A DNA stretch of 55,483 bases from Bacteroidota bacterium. Its GTDB lineage: Bacteria; Bacteroidota; Bacteroidia; Bacteroidales; UBA10428. The notes beneath the pieces were generated by a model that saw only the letters and a program-made list of their open reading frames with translations, was not told the origin of the DNA and did not search any database. Shown piece after piece: positions 42,824 to 51,092 of this stretch (its first letter is position 1; every line of letters starts with the position of its first letter). The position numbers were made by a program, and so were the translations under genes. The stretch is from positions 1-55,483 of the forward strand of contig QKEH01000159.1 in assembly GCA_003252385.1 (NCBI GenBank). The letters are read 5' to 3'.

Positions 42824-43554
42824 TGAGATAGTAAATATATGGAAAGAATGCCCAGGGGAGGGAATAGGTTCAGCAGAGTTTGCAGTGGCTTTTTATTGAA
42901 AAGAGCCAGCGGCACGTGCCGGGACAACATGGAAAGTAAAAAAACAACCATGGCCAGCATAAATCCTTTGCTCCAGTGCCAGGTGTCGCCCCACCATTGC
43001 AGGCACCAGTACGAACCACTGAATTCTCCCGCCAAAAAGAAGGAGGCTCCCAGCAGGGTGAAGTTCCGGCCTTGTTTTAGGGCATAGGGGTAATCGTTAT
43101 CGCGATCGGGGAGCCACAGCGAAGCCGCATATTGAATGCTACTCAGGGTGAAACATGCCATGGCCCAGACACGGCATTGGAAGAAGGCAGTTACATATAC
43201 CTTTTGGTACATGTAGTAGGCAGTGTCCGGGGTAAATTCGTAGCACAACACCAACGCCTGCAGAATAACCACCGTGCAGGAAGATAGCACAGAAACCATG
43301 GGGTGCTGCCGCTTGGCATAGTATTGTGACGCTAAAAGAACCAGGAGTACGATATTTTGGAGCGTTGCGAATTTATTGTACACCGGAAGAAAACCGGAAT
43401 GTACATAAAAACCAATCAGGCTTGTCAGACTGAGGGCTATGGCAGCACAGCGAAGGTAGTATGCCCAGGTGTATTGCCGTACGATGGTTAGAGTAGCTAC
43501 GCCAATCAGCAGTGCCAGGGTGCTGTAGTAGGTAATAATCAGAAAGAGTTCCAT
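42820..43554 (-). CDS. CcsA/CcmC-like haem-handling membrane protein
   Basis: A 244-residue protein with about eight transmembrane helices. It shows an HSGFLPVYNKFATL segment near 52-66, matching the R/H-x-G-x-x-P-x-x-N-x-x-E/T element of CcsA. Near 187-195 is WWGDTWHWS, the tryptophan-rich haem-handling motif of CcsA/CcmC (canonical WGxxWxWD, here with Ser in place of the final Asp). The gene starts five bases after the molybdopterin-like lipoprotein gene and overlaps the ResB-like gene. Function within this TonB cluster is inferred only. Confidence 0.75.
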   Translation of the reverse strand: MELFLIITYYSTLALLIGVATLTIVRQYTWAYYLRCAAIALSLTSLIGFYVHSGFLPVYNKFATLQNIVLLVLLASQYYAKRQHPMVSVLSSCTVVILQALVLCYEFTPDTAYYMYQKVYVTAFFQCRVWAMACFTLSSIQYAASLWLPDRDNDYPYALKQGRNFTLLGASFFLAGEFSGSYWCLQWWGDTWHWSKGFMLAMVVFLLSMLSRHVPLALFNKKPLQTLLNLFPPLGILSIYLLSH

Positions 43555-43559
43555 GCTGT

Positions 43560-44627
43560 TTATTCGGTTGTTTCGGAATACCAAACGCTGCGAATGCCTT
43601 TAATCGCACGGTCTGAGAAAAAATCGCCCGGATGAATAAGGCGGAACGCTCCTCCGTCCTTCCATTCCGGCATATATTGTAGCAGCACTTCCGAACCATC
43701 GTTCCGGTTCACGACTTCGCTGTAGCTAAATGCGGCACGGTAACCATCTTCGGAGGCCACAATAAGCAAGCCCTGCCTAAGGCTTCGGGCGGTTTTCGGA
43801 GTCAGCTCCCATAGAACATCCTTAAAACAGGCTCCGGAATAGGGCGTTACACTGTGTATTCCACGGCCTTTTCCATAAAATATGGTGTGTATATTTTCTG
43901 GTTGAATAGTTTCAGGCAATTTGCTGATGTTCTGAGTTATTTCAGAATTGCAATACAAATCGAATGCTGGTGCATACAAGGGACTCAGTCCTTTTTGGGT
44001 ATTAAATTTTTTGGGATACGATTTTACAACGATCCGGGTCGGATTGCTAATGTTTCGTTCGGTGAGCAAATCCGATACCACTACTACTTTTGCACTGTCG
44101 GGCAGGGGCCACTGGTCTTTCGATTTTTCGGGAACAATGTGCATTACAGCAGTCGCAATCAGTATCTGATGACGGTTGGTTGGGAAAAACACTTCGCCCC
44201 AACTGTAGCAGGCGGTATCGCCACGGTTGTTTGTTATCAGGATGTAGGCATCTACATTGGGGCGGAAATCTTCAGCATTCTTTTTCTGTAACGGGTTGTC
44301 TTTCAAAATATCGTGTAGGGAATATCCCAGGTATTTGTAGGCACCCACAAAAACGGTATCGCCTTGTTGCAGTCGCGTTTCCTTAGCCAGCACCTCACGC
44401 AGGGGCAGCCCTGTGAAATCTACCGTTCGTTCCTGTTCCAATTCGCCAGTCACCTGAATCGTTGCATGCGGGAGCAGTTGAATCGGGTCGTTGTCAAAAT
44501 GATCGTTGTTTTGCATTTCGGTGTCGCAGTGGTATTGGAAGGCTTCACCAATTTGAAAGGGGGTTTGCCGGCACGATACCAGGCAAAGGCATCCACAAAG
44601 GACGAGGAGGTATAAAAAAGTTTTCAT
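43560..44627 (-). CDS. lipoprotein with two degenerate molybdopterin-oxidoreductase-like domains
   Basis: A 355-residue periplasmic or outer-membrane lipoprotein; the signal ends CLVSC. Two tandem units recall the PF00174 Moco-binding fold: the first has YKYLGYSLHDILKDN and RGDTACYSWGEVFF, then RIVVKSY; the second has FKDVLWELTPKTAR, VASEDGYRAAFSYSEVVNR and later GGAFRLIHPGDFF. No conserved Moco-ligating cysteine is visible, so it probably binds a ligand or metal rather than catalysing a redox reaction. The ATG lies two bases after the TonB receptor stop (TAA-GC-ATG), so translation is coupled. Substrate unknown. Confidence 0.65.
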   Translation of the reverse strand: MKTFLYLLVLCGCLCLVSCRQTPFQIGEAFQYHCDTEMQNNDHFDNDPIQLLPHATIQVTGELEQERTVDFTGLPLREVLAKETRLQQGDTVFVGAYKYLGYSLHDILKDNPLQKKNAEDFRPNVDAYILITNNRGDTACYSWGEVFFPTNRHQILIATAVMHIVPEKSKDQWPLPDSAKVVVVSDLLTERNISNPTRIVVKSYPKKFNTQKGLSPLYAPAFDLYCNSEITQNISKLPETIQPENIHTIFYGKGRGIHSVTPYSGACFKDVLWELTPKTARSLRQGLLIVASEDGYRAAFSYSEVVNRNDGSEVLLQYMPEWKDGGAFRLIHPGDFFSDRAIKGIRSVWYSETTE

Positions 44628-44629
44628 GC

Positions 44630-46960
44630 TTAGAATTTGTATTGTATTTCCCCGGTGATAAAACGGCCGGGACAACGTTGAAATTTGCTATTCATGTAGA
44701 TGGTGTTGAACACGTTGTTAACGCTAAATTTTAGGTACAGCCCCCGTACCAGTTTCCTGCGGGCCATCAGGCTGACAACGGTGTAGGCCGGGAATTTGTC
44801 CAGTTCATATTCTATGTGTTTGTCGTTGAGATCGGTGATCCATCGCCAACCTACATACTTGAAATCGGCTCCGGTTTCGATAAAGGGGGAATGGTAACTT
44901 ACCGCAGCAGAAACCGTGTTGCGTGGAATATTTGTAAGGTATTTGCCCGTCAGGTTCTCATCGGCTCCGGAATCGTGCATTTGGTGGTCTTTAATCCGTG
45001 AAATGTTATAGGTATAATTAACCGAGGCACTCAGGTGATCGTTGATTTGATAGTCTCCACTAAATTCGTAGCCTTGGATTTGAACTTTGCTGATATTGTC
45101 GACCACATACACCGGCGCCAGTTTATACCCCAGATTAACTGTATCGCCGGTACTGATCAGGTACATGAAATCTTTTCCAATGGAGTGGTAAGCGGATTGT
45201 TTGATCCGGATCCGTGCCGTCAGATTGAAATCGATGCCGGTTTCGAAATTGTGGAGGTATTCGGGCTCGAGCATCGGATTGGCCTGCCGGAAGCCATCGT
45301 TCTTGCGGGCACTGCGGCACAGGTCGTCGAGCAGTGGTGCCTTAAAACCTTTACCGTAGGAGAGGTACCAGCGGGTGTTTTCGGCAAAATGTTTTTGGAC
45401 GGAAAGTTTGGGGCTCCATGCATGCCAAAAATGCGGGATGGCCAGGGTATCCTGGAAATTGAGCATAAAGCTCATAGTATGTGAGGGGTGTTCAATTTGA
45501 AACCGGCCATTGTTGAAATTGGCGTGGTCGTACCGCAGCCCCATAAGCAGTTGGATATTCAAAGGTTCTATCTGTAGCTCATCCTGAACATAGGCTGCAC
45601 AACTATACATGGAGCCGGCATTGCTTACAATGTCCGACTGGGTGTAATACACATCCTGGGCGGCAACACTACCCTGACGGGTCGAAGCACCAAACGAAAA
45701 GTTGTGCCGCTTGTACATGTAGGAGAAATCCAGCTGTCCCCCTAAATCCTTGCGATCCGAGTCGACATAGTACCACTTGTATTCGCCTTCTTTCATGTAT
45801 TCGTTAACGCGGTAGTAATTTTCGAAAAGGTAGTAGAGGTTGGCGAAACTGCTGAAACGTTTGGTTTGATGGGAAAACTGTAGCGATGTGGTCCATGTGT
45901 CGTGTTCGGTACAGTCGCCCAACTTTTCGAAGACCTTCATGCCGTTGCCGCGCAAATCGTCGAAATAACGGCTCGTAAGCTCAATAAAAGTTCGTGTGCC
46001 CAGATTATAACCTACTCTTGCCTGGGTATTAATTTCCTGCAGGTAAACGGGGACAATAATGGAGTCGGCAATATTTTGTTTTCGAAGGTATTCCTCCAGT
46101 TCAACGATGTAGCCATCGCTTTTTTTAGCCGAACCCGACGTGCTCCAGTAGAGACCTTTTCCGGTAGTAGTTTGTGGTTTTCCGGCCAATTGGAGGCTTG
46201 CGCCCATGGTGTTGTAGGTTCCATAACTCACATTGGCACGTCCGCTAAGTTTTTGGGCAGGCCTTTTGGTAGTAATATCAATTACCCCACCCATGGCGTT
46301 GCTGCCATATCGTACATGGGCAGGCCCTTTTATCACTTTAATGGTTTCAATGTCGTCTTTGTCAATAACATTCCAGTTTACCGATCCGCCGTCCGATTTA
46401 TTCAGTGGAATTCCATCGAGAATGACCAGGGTCCGGGATTGGTCGGAGCCACTCACCCCGCGCAGCGAAACAGTGGTATTGCTGGAAAACATGCCCAGCG
46501 TGTTGTCTATTTGGACCCCGGATAAGTTGCCCAGAATATCGGCTAACGATTCTTCGGAACTTTGCGCGATCAGTTGAGAGGTCACCAGATCGATGCGGGT
46601 GGGAATTTTTGCCAGTTCCTTGTAGGCATCGGCTTGTACCCGTATTTCCTGTAACTGGTATGGGTCAGGCAGTAGCTCTATCACTATGGGTCGCTGGGGT
46701 TCGTGTATGCGGAAGGTTTTTGTGGCAGATTGGTAGCCCAGATAGTTGAACTGTACCAGGTAGTTCCCTTCGGGGATGTCGTGTAGTTGAAATACTCCTA
46801 AGGGATTGGTGGTGGTTCCTTTGTTGAGGGATTTAATAAATATGGTGGCTCCGTAAAGTGGTTCACCGGTGTTGGCGTCCACCATTTTTCCTTCGAAAGT
46901 ATAGGGAAAAGCAGAGGCAAACAGCAGGTTGGCCCATGCCAGGAGAATGATTTGTTTCAA
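44630..46960 (-). CDS. TonB-dependent receptor with carboxypeptidase-like N-terminal domain
   Basis: A 776-residue outer-membrane transporter. Signal peptide, then a carboxypeptidase-regulatory domain at about 20-100 (FEGKMVDANTGEPLYGATIF), the plug (PTRIDLVTSQLIAQSSEESL, TVSLRGVSGSDQSRTLVILDG, KVIKGPAHVRYGSNAMGGVI) and a beta barrel ending ITGEIQYKF. It is the central gene of a six-gene minus-strand cluster with lipoproteins and CcsA/ResB-like proteins, which suggests uptake of a haem-like or metal-chelate ligand. The gap before it (46961-47183) contains a possible structured leader. Confidence 0.92.
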   Translation of the reverse strand: MKQIILLAWANLLFASAFPYTFEGKMVDANTGEPLYGATIFIKSLNKGTTTNPLGVFQLHDIPEGNYLVQFNYLGYQSATKTFRIHEPQRPIVIELLPDPYQLQEIRVQADAYKELAKIPTRIDLVTSQLIAQSSEESLADILGNLSGVQIDNTLGMFSSNTTVSLRGVSGSDQSRTLVILDGIPLNKSDGGSVNWNVIDKDDIETIKVIKGPAHVRYGSNAMGGVIDITTKRPAQKLSGRANVSYGTYNTMGASLQLAGKPQTTTGKGLYWSTSGSAKKSDGYIVELEEYLRKQNIADSIIVPVYLQEINTQARVGYNLGTRTFIELTSRYFDDLRGNGMKVFEKLGDCTEHDTWTTSLQFSHQTKRFSSFANLYYLFENYYRVNEYMKEGEYKWYYVDSDRKDLGGQLDFSYMYKRHNFSFGASTRQGSVAAQDVYYTQSDIVSNAGSMYSCAAYVQDELQIEPLNIQLLMGLRYDHANFNNGRFQIEHPSHTMSFMLNFQDTLAIPHFWHAWSPKLSVQKHFAENTRWYLSYGKGFKAPLLDDLCRSARKNDGFRQANPMLEPEYLHNFETGIDFNLTARIRIKQSAYHSIGKDFMYLISTGDTVNLGYKLAPVYVVDNISKVQIQGYEFSGDYQINDHLSASVNYTYNISRIKDHQMHDSGADENLTGKYLTNIPRNTVSAAVSYHSPFIETGADFKYVGWRWITDLNDKHIEYELDKFPAYTVVSLMARRKLVRGLYLKFSVNNVFNTIYMNSKFQRCPGRFITGEIQYKF

Positions 46961-46984
46961 GCTTCTAAGGTTAATATGGGGTAT

Positions 46985-47023
46985 CCCAGGGAATTGTTCA
47001 TATCAGTAGGGCCTACTCCTGGT
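46985..47023 (-). promoter_or_regulatory. possible structured leader of the TonB receptor gene
   Basis: In the 223-base gap between the T9SS-protein gene and the receptor, CCAGG (46986-46990) pairs with CCTGG (47018-47022) and encloses a perfect hairpin AGTAGG-G-CCTACT (47005-47017). It could fold as a nested leader element. I could not match it to a known riboswitch family. Confidence 0.3.
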
Positions 47024-47112
47024 TACCTGTTTTGTGGAGAGAGCGCATTAGCTATTCGCAACGTGTGTAGGTAAAACGGTTTTTGATCTTATGTTCCTGC
47101 AAGAACTAAATA

Positions 47113-47145
47113 CGTCCGGGAATACGTATAAATTATTCCCGGACG
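47113..47145 (-). terminator. terminator-like hairpin after the T9SS protein gene
   Basis: CGTCCGGGAATA and TATTCCCGGACG form a perfect 12-bp stem with a nine-base loop, 39 bases after the stop codon. The T tail on the minus strand is poor, so it may attenuate rather than fully stop transcription into the TonB receptor gene. Confidence 0.65.
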
Positions 47146-47183
47146 CCTGGTTAAAATGACTGCCCATTTAAGCGGTTAGCCAA

Positions 47184-48068
47184 CTACTCCACGATTAATT
47201 TTTCCAAATGCGTGGTGTTTCCGGCTTCGCGAATTTCTACAAGGTAAAGTCCGTTGTTCAGTTCATTAACCGGAATAGCTACCTGGTTGCTGTAGCCGTT
47301 AACTTCCATTACCTTGGCGCCTAAGGCATTATATACACGAACCAATTCAATGGTTGAGGCCGTTTGAACGGTGCAGTACTCGTTAGCCGGGTTGGGGAAT
47401 ACGGCGGCAAATGAGTTGTACAGTACCTCTTCAACCCCGTTAGTTATTAAAGTTCCGGTAACCAAAATGTCGTCAATTTGTGCTTTTCCGGTAGCAAGTA
47501 CTTCATCGCCATTGATATCCAGGTTGGAGGTCATCACCCAGCGGATTTTAATCGATTGGGTACCGGGATTGTCAAAATCATCGGGCAGTTCCAGTCCATC
47601 CACCGCGCCGGTTGTCCAATCGTTGGCAACGGTTACGGTACCTCCGGGAACATCCATCCAGTCAGCGTCCATTTTGGCTTGAATTTTCCAGTCGCGGGGG
47701 CCGGGGTTGCTGTTTCCTGATTTTTGTTTCGAGTAAATTTTCAGGTCTTTGTAATTTTCGGCCTTAAATTTAATCGACCATTGTTTAATGTCGGCACCAC
47801 CGTCCCATCCTGTTGCTACTGCAGCAAAGGTGGTAGCTCCGTTTGCAAACGTTATGTCACGTTGGGCGGCACGCCAGTCGGACGAGGTGTCATCATCGGC
47901 ACCTAAAAACCAACGGAAGTTGCTTTCCATGCCCATGTGGGCATAAAGGCTGGTATCAGCATCTACTGCAAAGTTCCATCCGGTGATGGTGTCGTTTTGT
48001 GCAAACATATTGCCAGCGGCAAGCAGGCACAATGATAAGGCAACTAGTACTTGTTTTCTCATACTCAT
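47184..48068 (-). CDS. secreted protein with T9SS type A sorting domain
   Basis: A 294-residue protein with a signal peptide (VLVALSLCLLAAGNMFAQ), a beta-rich body (WNFAVDADTSLYAHMG to about 200) and a type IX secretion C-terminal domain of about 75 residues: AVFPNPANEYCTV, LVRVYNALGAKVMEVNGY and a final GLYLVEIREAGNT...LEKLIVE. It is therefore exported across the outer membrane by T9SS. No enzymatic motif is seen; its body may be a ligand- or surface-binding module. It sits between the lipoprotein and the TonB receptor genes, 12 bases from the lipoprotein gene. Confidence 0.88.
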   Translation of the reverse strand: MSMRKQVLVALSLCLLAAGNMFAQNDTITGWNFAVDADTSLYAHMGMESNFRWFLGADDDTSSDWRAAQRDITFANGATTFAAVATGWDGGADIKQWSIKFKAENYKDLKIYSKQKSGNSNPGPRDWKIQAKMDADWMDVPGGTVTVANDWTTGAVDGLELPDDFDNPGTQSIKIRWVMTSNLDINGDEVLATGKAQIDDILVTGTLITNGVEEVLYNSFAAVFPNPANEYCTVQTASTIELVRVYNALGAKVMEVNGYSNQVAIPVNELNNGLYLVEIREAGNTTHLEKLIVE

Positions 48069-48080
48069 TTAATTTATGGT

Positions 48081-49001
48081 TTATAATTGCATTTTAAGAG
48101 CAAATTCTATGGAACCGGCCGGATCGTGATCGGCTCGCAATACTTTGATAAGCCCCCGTTTGCCATTATGGTTCTGGAACGGAATTACCCTTCCTTCGGT
48201 GGCCCATTTAAATTTCTTTTTTCCCCATACATCGTGGTAGCCCACAATAATCAGGCTGTCGTTGTGGCATTGGTCAAATGCGGAGGCATCCATTGGGTCG
48301 TCATCCACGCTGATGTCCCATAGCACATAGTTTCGCTTGTTCCAGTTTTTGATGGAAGGATAGTAGAGGCCGGCTTCGGTACTGTAATGATCGTATTCGC
48401 CGGGCGATGAAAATACCGGCGATGGTAGGCCTTCGTCTACAATATAATAGGTAAGCAGGTCGATGGAATCGGGTTCTATTCCGGCAAGGGTTTCGGTATA
48501 TACCGAGTCGGTTTCCAAGTTATAAAACTGCCCGTAAGTGCTGTTATTCTGATATCCCATGGTAACGGATGGATAGTCGCGAATGCCGCCAAATTGAGAA
48601 TTGGGATCTTTGTACACGGTGAGAGAAACTTCTGACGTCAGTCGGTTTTGATCCATAACCCGAATGGTCCAATGGACTACCTCTTCAATACTTTGATAAA
48701 ATATCTTATTCAGATTTAACTGGGGCGCATACATGCCGGAATCCAACACTACCGAGTAGCTGCCATCAGGCAGTACTTTTTCAATCACTAAATTGGTGAG
48801 TACGGCATGCTGACCCTGTGCTTCAAAACCAAACGATATGGATCGGCCAACCGCTATGGTATCGCCGCTTTGTGTGAACTGGTCATCGCCTTTGAGCTGA
48901 AGGGTAGGGGGTACATGGGAGTCATCCTTTGGCTTGCATGCCTGGGTTATAAGGCCAACCAGTACCCATATAGTAACTATGCGACAGGTATAAAAATACA
49001 T
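48081..49001 (-). CDS. lipoprotein, first gene of the TonB cluster
   Basis: A 306-residue lipoprotein with signal ending ITQAC (Cys near 22). The N-terminal half looks like an Ig-like beta sandwich (IAVGRSISFGFEAQGQHAVL, HWTIRVMDQNRLTSEVSLTV); the C-terminal half is a beta-rich domain with SSPGEYDHYSTEAGLYYPS and a WDISVDDDP acidic loop. No family is recognised. It probably faces the cell surface and binds or delivers the ligand of the receptor downstream. A 14-base direct repeat overlaps its start region. Confidence 0.7.
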   Translation of the reverse strand: MYFYTCRIVTIWVLVGLITQACKPKDDSHVPPTLQLKGDDQFTQSGDTIAVGRSISFGFEAQGQHAVLTNLVIEKVLPDGSYSVVLDSGMYAPQLNLNKIFYQSIEEVVHWTIRVMDQNRLTSEVSLTVYKDPNSQFGGIRDYPSVTMGYQNNSTYGQFYNLETDSVYTETLAGIEPDSIDLLTYYIVDEGLPSPVFSSPGEYDHYSTEAGLYYPSIKNWNKRNYVLWDISVDDDPMDASAFDQCHNDSLIIVGYHDVWGKKKFKWATEGRVIPFQNHNGKRGLIKVLRADHDPAGSIEFALKMQL

Positions 49002-49017
49002 AACGACAGGTATAAAA
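48982..49017 (-). repeat. 14-bp direct repeat spanning the start of the TonB cluster
   Basis: CGACAGGTATAAAA occurs at 48982-48995 and again at 49004-49017, 22 bases apart on the plus strand. The start codon of the first cluster gene lies between the copies. A two-turn spacing suggests a regulator binding pair at the promoter/start region. Confidence 0.5.
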
Positions 49018-49277
49018 TTTGTTTTAAATGGCTGTTTTTAGGTGTTCGATATGCAAAAAAACACAAAACGGAAGCAAATCTACGATAATATTTTAAAAGC
49101 AGCTTAGTTGACCTTAATTCTTGAAAGGATTATAATACATAGGGATGGTTGGCCTGTACAAGTCCAAAGAAGTTGGAGCGTGAATTTGAAGTGCAACAGG
49201 GTGTAGGATTAGGATGGCCAGGCGTATGTGGTTGGCCACACGGTGAGGTTGGTTGCCACCGGCATGCCATCATCTTC

Positions 49278-49505
49278 TCAATCGAAAGGCCGCTTCAACA
49301 ATAAACATCCCACTTTAATACGAACAGGCATACCGGGTTGCCCAGTATTGGAGTACAAATCTATGAAGCTGTTCTCAAAGTATTTCCAGTCAATGCTATC
49401 AGCCAACAGAACAAGTTCGTGGCTCATGTCAATGAATTGCTTTAACAAAGGAGTGAATAAAATGGTCTGGTTCTGGTCATGTGACTTTCCTAACATAATC
49501 CGCAA
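49278..49505 (-). pseudogene. IS5/IS1182-type transposase remnant
   Basis: A 75-codon frame whose middle reads LFTPLLKQFIDMSHELVLLA, then DSIDWKYFENSFIDLYSNTG and GMPVRIKVGCLLLK. This is the N-terminal DUF772 region of IS5-group transposases (pattern of hydrophobic, DWxFFE, LYS, GxPxR, GxLLLK). The frame stops after KRPFD, where the catalytic DDE region should continue, so only a fragment remains. No complete inverted repeats are identified. Confidence 0.7.
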
Positions 49506-49664
49506 AGTTTTTAAGGCAAGATATATGATCCCTTGTAGTTTATGTCATTAAAAAACCTGTGGTACTTAACAATATTATGTTAATTGTCAGCAATAAGCAA
49601 TGATGTTAAGGAGCAACTAAATATTTCATAACGTTAGATGACTTTGCTACAAAAATAAGTCGGA

Positions 49665-49698
49665 AAATCAGTTTTGCCTGATAAGGCAAAACTGATTT
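49665..49698 (-). terminator. terminator after the GH117 gene
   Basis: AAATCAGTTTTGCCT (49665-49679) and its complement (49684-49698) form a perfect 15-bp stem with a GATA loop, directly after the stop codon of the GH117 gene. On the minus strand a T4 run follows. Confidence 0.88.
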
Positions 49699-49699
49699 A

Positions 49700-50986
49700 C
49701 TAATGTTCATTTTGTAACGATTCGTTTTGTTTTTGTATGCGTTCTTTCTGGGCTTCGCTCAACGATTTTTTAAAATACACCTCGGCATCAATCGGATAAT
49801 GGTTCCCTTTCATCTCCTTATCGTGTACATCCTGACTCAAATCACAATCAAAACGGGCTAAGTACGAACAATCATCGGAATATCTAAAAAAGCATAACCC
49901 CCAGGTTATTCCTCTCCCATCTTTCGTATCGGTAAATGCATCCGGAACAAAACCGTTTCCTCCAAGGGGCATCATTTCGGTTATTGCTGCAATTTCAAAA
50001 TTCACCCAGTCTTTGGCATACTGAATGGTAAAATGCTCATTGCCGTCGGTAATAGCAAAGCCTGCCACCCCCTCTTTGAACGGAAAGAAACATACTTCGT
50101 GACCGGAATTGATAACCGGATTTAAAGGATGTTTTTGAAATGGGCCTAACGGATTGTCGGATGTAGCCAACCCAAGTGCCACGAAAACGGTATTAGGACG
50201 ATTGAAAGCCCCTTTGTAGTATATATATATTAACCCATTGTGTACCAGTGGCGTTGGATCCTGTACCGCATATTGATCCCATTCGCCTTTAGCACCGGTA
50301 TCTAAGGCAACTTTGGTAGAATGTAACCACGGGCCATCGGGTGAATCGCTGTATGCTACACCAACCGGGCAATAATCGCCACGGGTTCCCGGTGCTTCAA
50401 CAAATGCCTGGTAATACAGATAGTACTTTCCCTTAAATTTAAGAATATCGGGGGTAGCCACTGAACGCCAGCCGGGCGTTGGTTTGGCCGGGCGCTTAAC
50501 GGCAACTCCCTGCTCCACCCAATTAAAACCATCAATACTGGTGGCATACCATATCTCGGCCAAATCCCAGTCAACCGACGGAATGGTATCGTTCCATTTT
50601 GGATTAACCGGAGGCGTGTTTTGGTAACCCGAAGTCCAAACCCCACCTACAGGTTTAACCGATGTTTGTCTTTTGGTGTAATACACATAATATTTCCCGT
50701 TTTCAAAAATAATTTTTGATGGATCGCGACGTGTAACTGTGCCATCGTTATTATTATAGCCTAAACCCGAAATACGGGTATAGCGAAACTGGCTATACAA
50801 CTCATTCTCAGGTAAAAATGGCGATTGGTATTGATAAAAACTACGTTTCATGGCAGCACTTAACTCCCTGTTTTTTACATCGTTAGTTATTGAATAGGGA
50901 AATGCATTTTGTGCATAGGTTTTACCGATGCCTTCAAAAATACATAGTAATAAAACAAGTACTTTTAATAAACTATTAAATTTCAT
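49700..50986 (-). CDS. GH117-family 3,6-anhydro-L-galactosidase-like hydrolase
   Basis: A 428-residue exported protein (signal peptide VLVLLLCIFEGIGKTYAQ) of the five-bladed beta-propeller family GH117, which cleaves 3,6-anhydro-L-galactose from agaro-oligosaccharides or related galactans. Family motifs are visible: RRDPSKIIF with a candidate catalytic D88, GKYYVYYTKR, EIWYATSIDGFNW, VQDPTPLV with D243, and NSGHEVCFFPF with H295/E296. The FAD-dependent oxidoreductase gene lies upstream on the same strand, 106 bases away. No SusC/SusD pair is present, so this is an isolated fragment of a polysaccharide pathway. Substrate among GH117 subgroups is undecided. Confidence 0.85.
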   Translation of the reverse strand: MKFNSLLKVLVLLLCIFEGIGKTYAQNAFPYSITNDVKNRELSAAMKRSFYQYQSPFLPENELYSQFRYTRISGLGYNNNDGTVTRRDPSKIIFENGKYYVYYTKRQTSVKPVGGVWTSGYQNTPPVNPKWNDTIPSVDWDLAEIWYATSIDGFNWVEQGVAVKRPAKPTPGWRSVATPDILKFKGKYYLYYQAFVEAPGTRGDYCPVGVAYSDSPDGPWLHSTKVALDTGAKGEWDQYAVQDPTPLVHNGLIYIYYKGAFNRPNTVFVALGLATSDNPLGPFQKHPLNPVINSGHEVCFFPFKEGVAGFAITDGNEHFTIQYAKDWVNFEIAAITEMMPLGGNGFVPDAFTDTKDGRGITWGLCFFRYSDDCSYLARFDCDLSQDVHDKEMKGNHYPIDAEVYFKKSLSEAQKERIQKQNESLQNEH

Positions 50987-51092
50987 AGGTAACTATCATT
51001 AATGTTATTTTTGGAATTTGCATGAGAATTCACAACCTAAATTGAATATAACGAACATGCTCGTATTTAATTTATTGCCAGATGTTTAAATA

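Larger units (their letters stand above)
49002..49699. other. gene-poor gap with IS debris
   Basis: Apart from the transposase fragment and the hairpin at 49665-49698, I see no gene in this 698-base stretch between two transcription units. The composition is AT-rich and consistent with decayed mobile DNA. Confidence 0.5.

Noticed and set aside
47113-47145. Second rho-independent terminator of full strength
   Set aside because: The stem is strong but the tail on the minus strand is GTATTTAG, so I list it as terminator-like only and treat read-through as likely.
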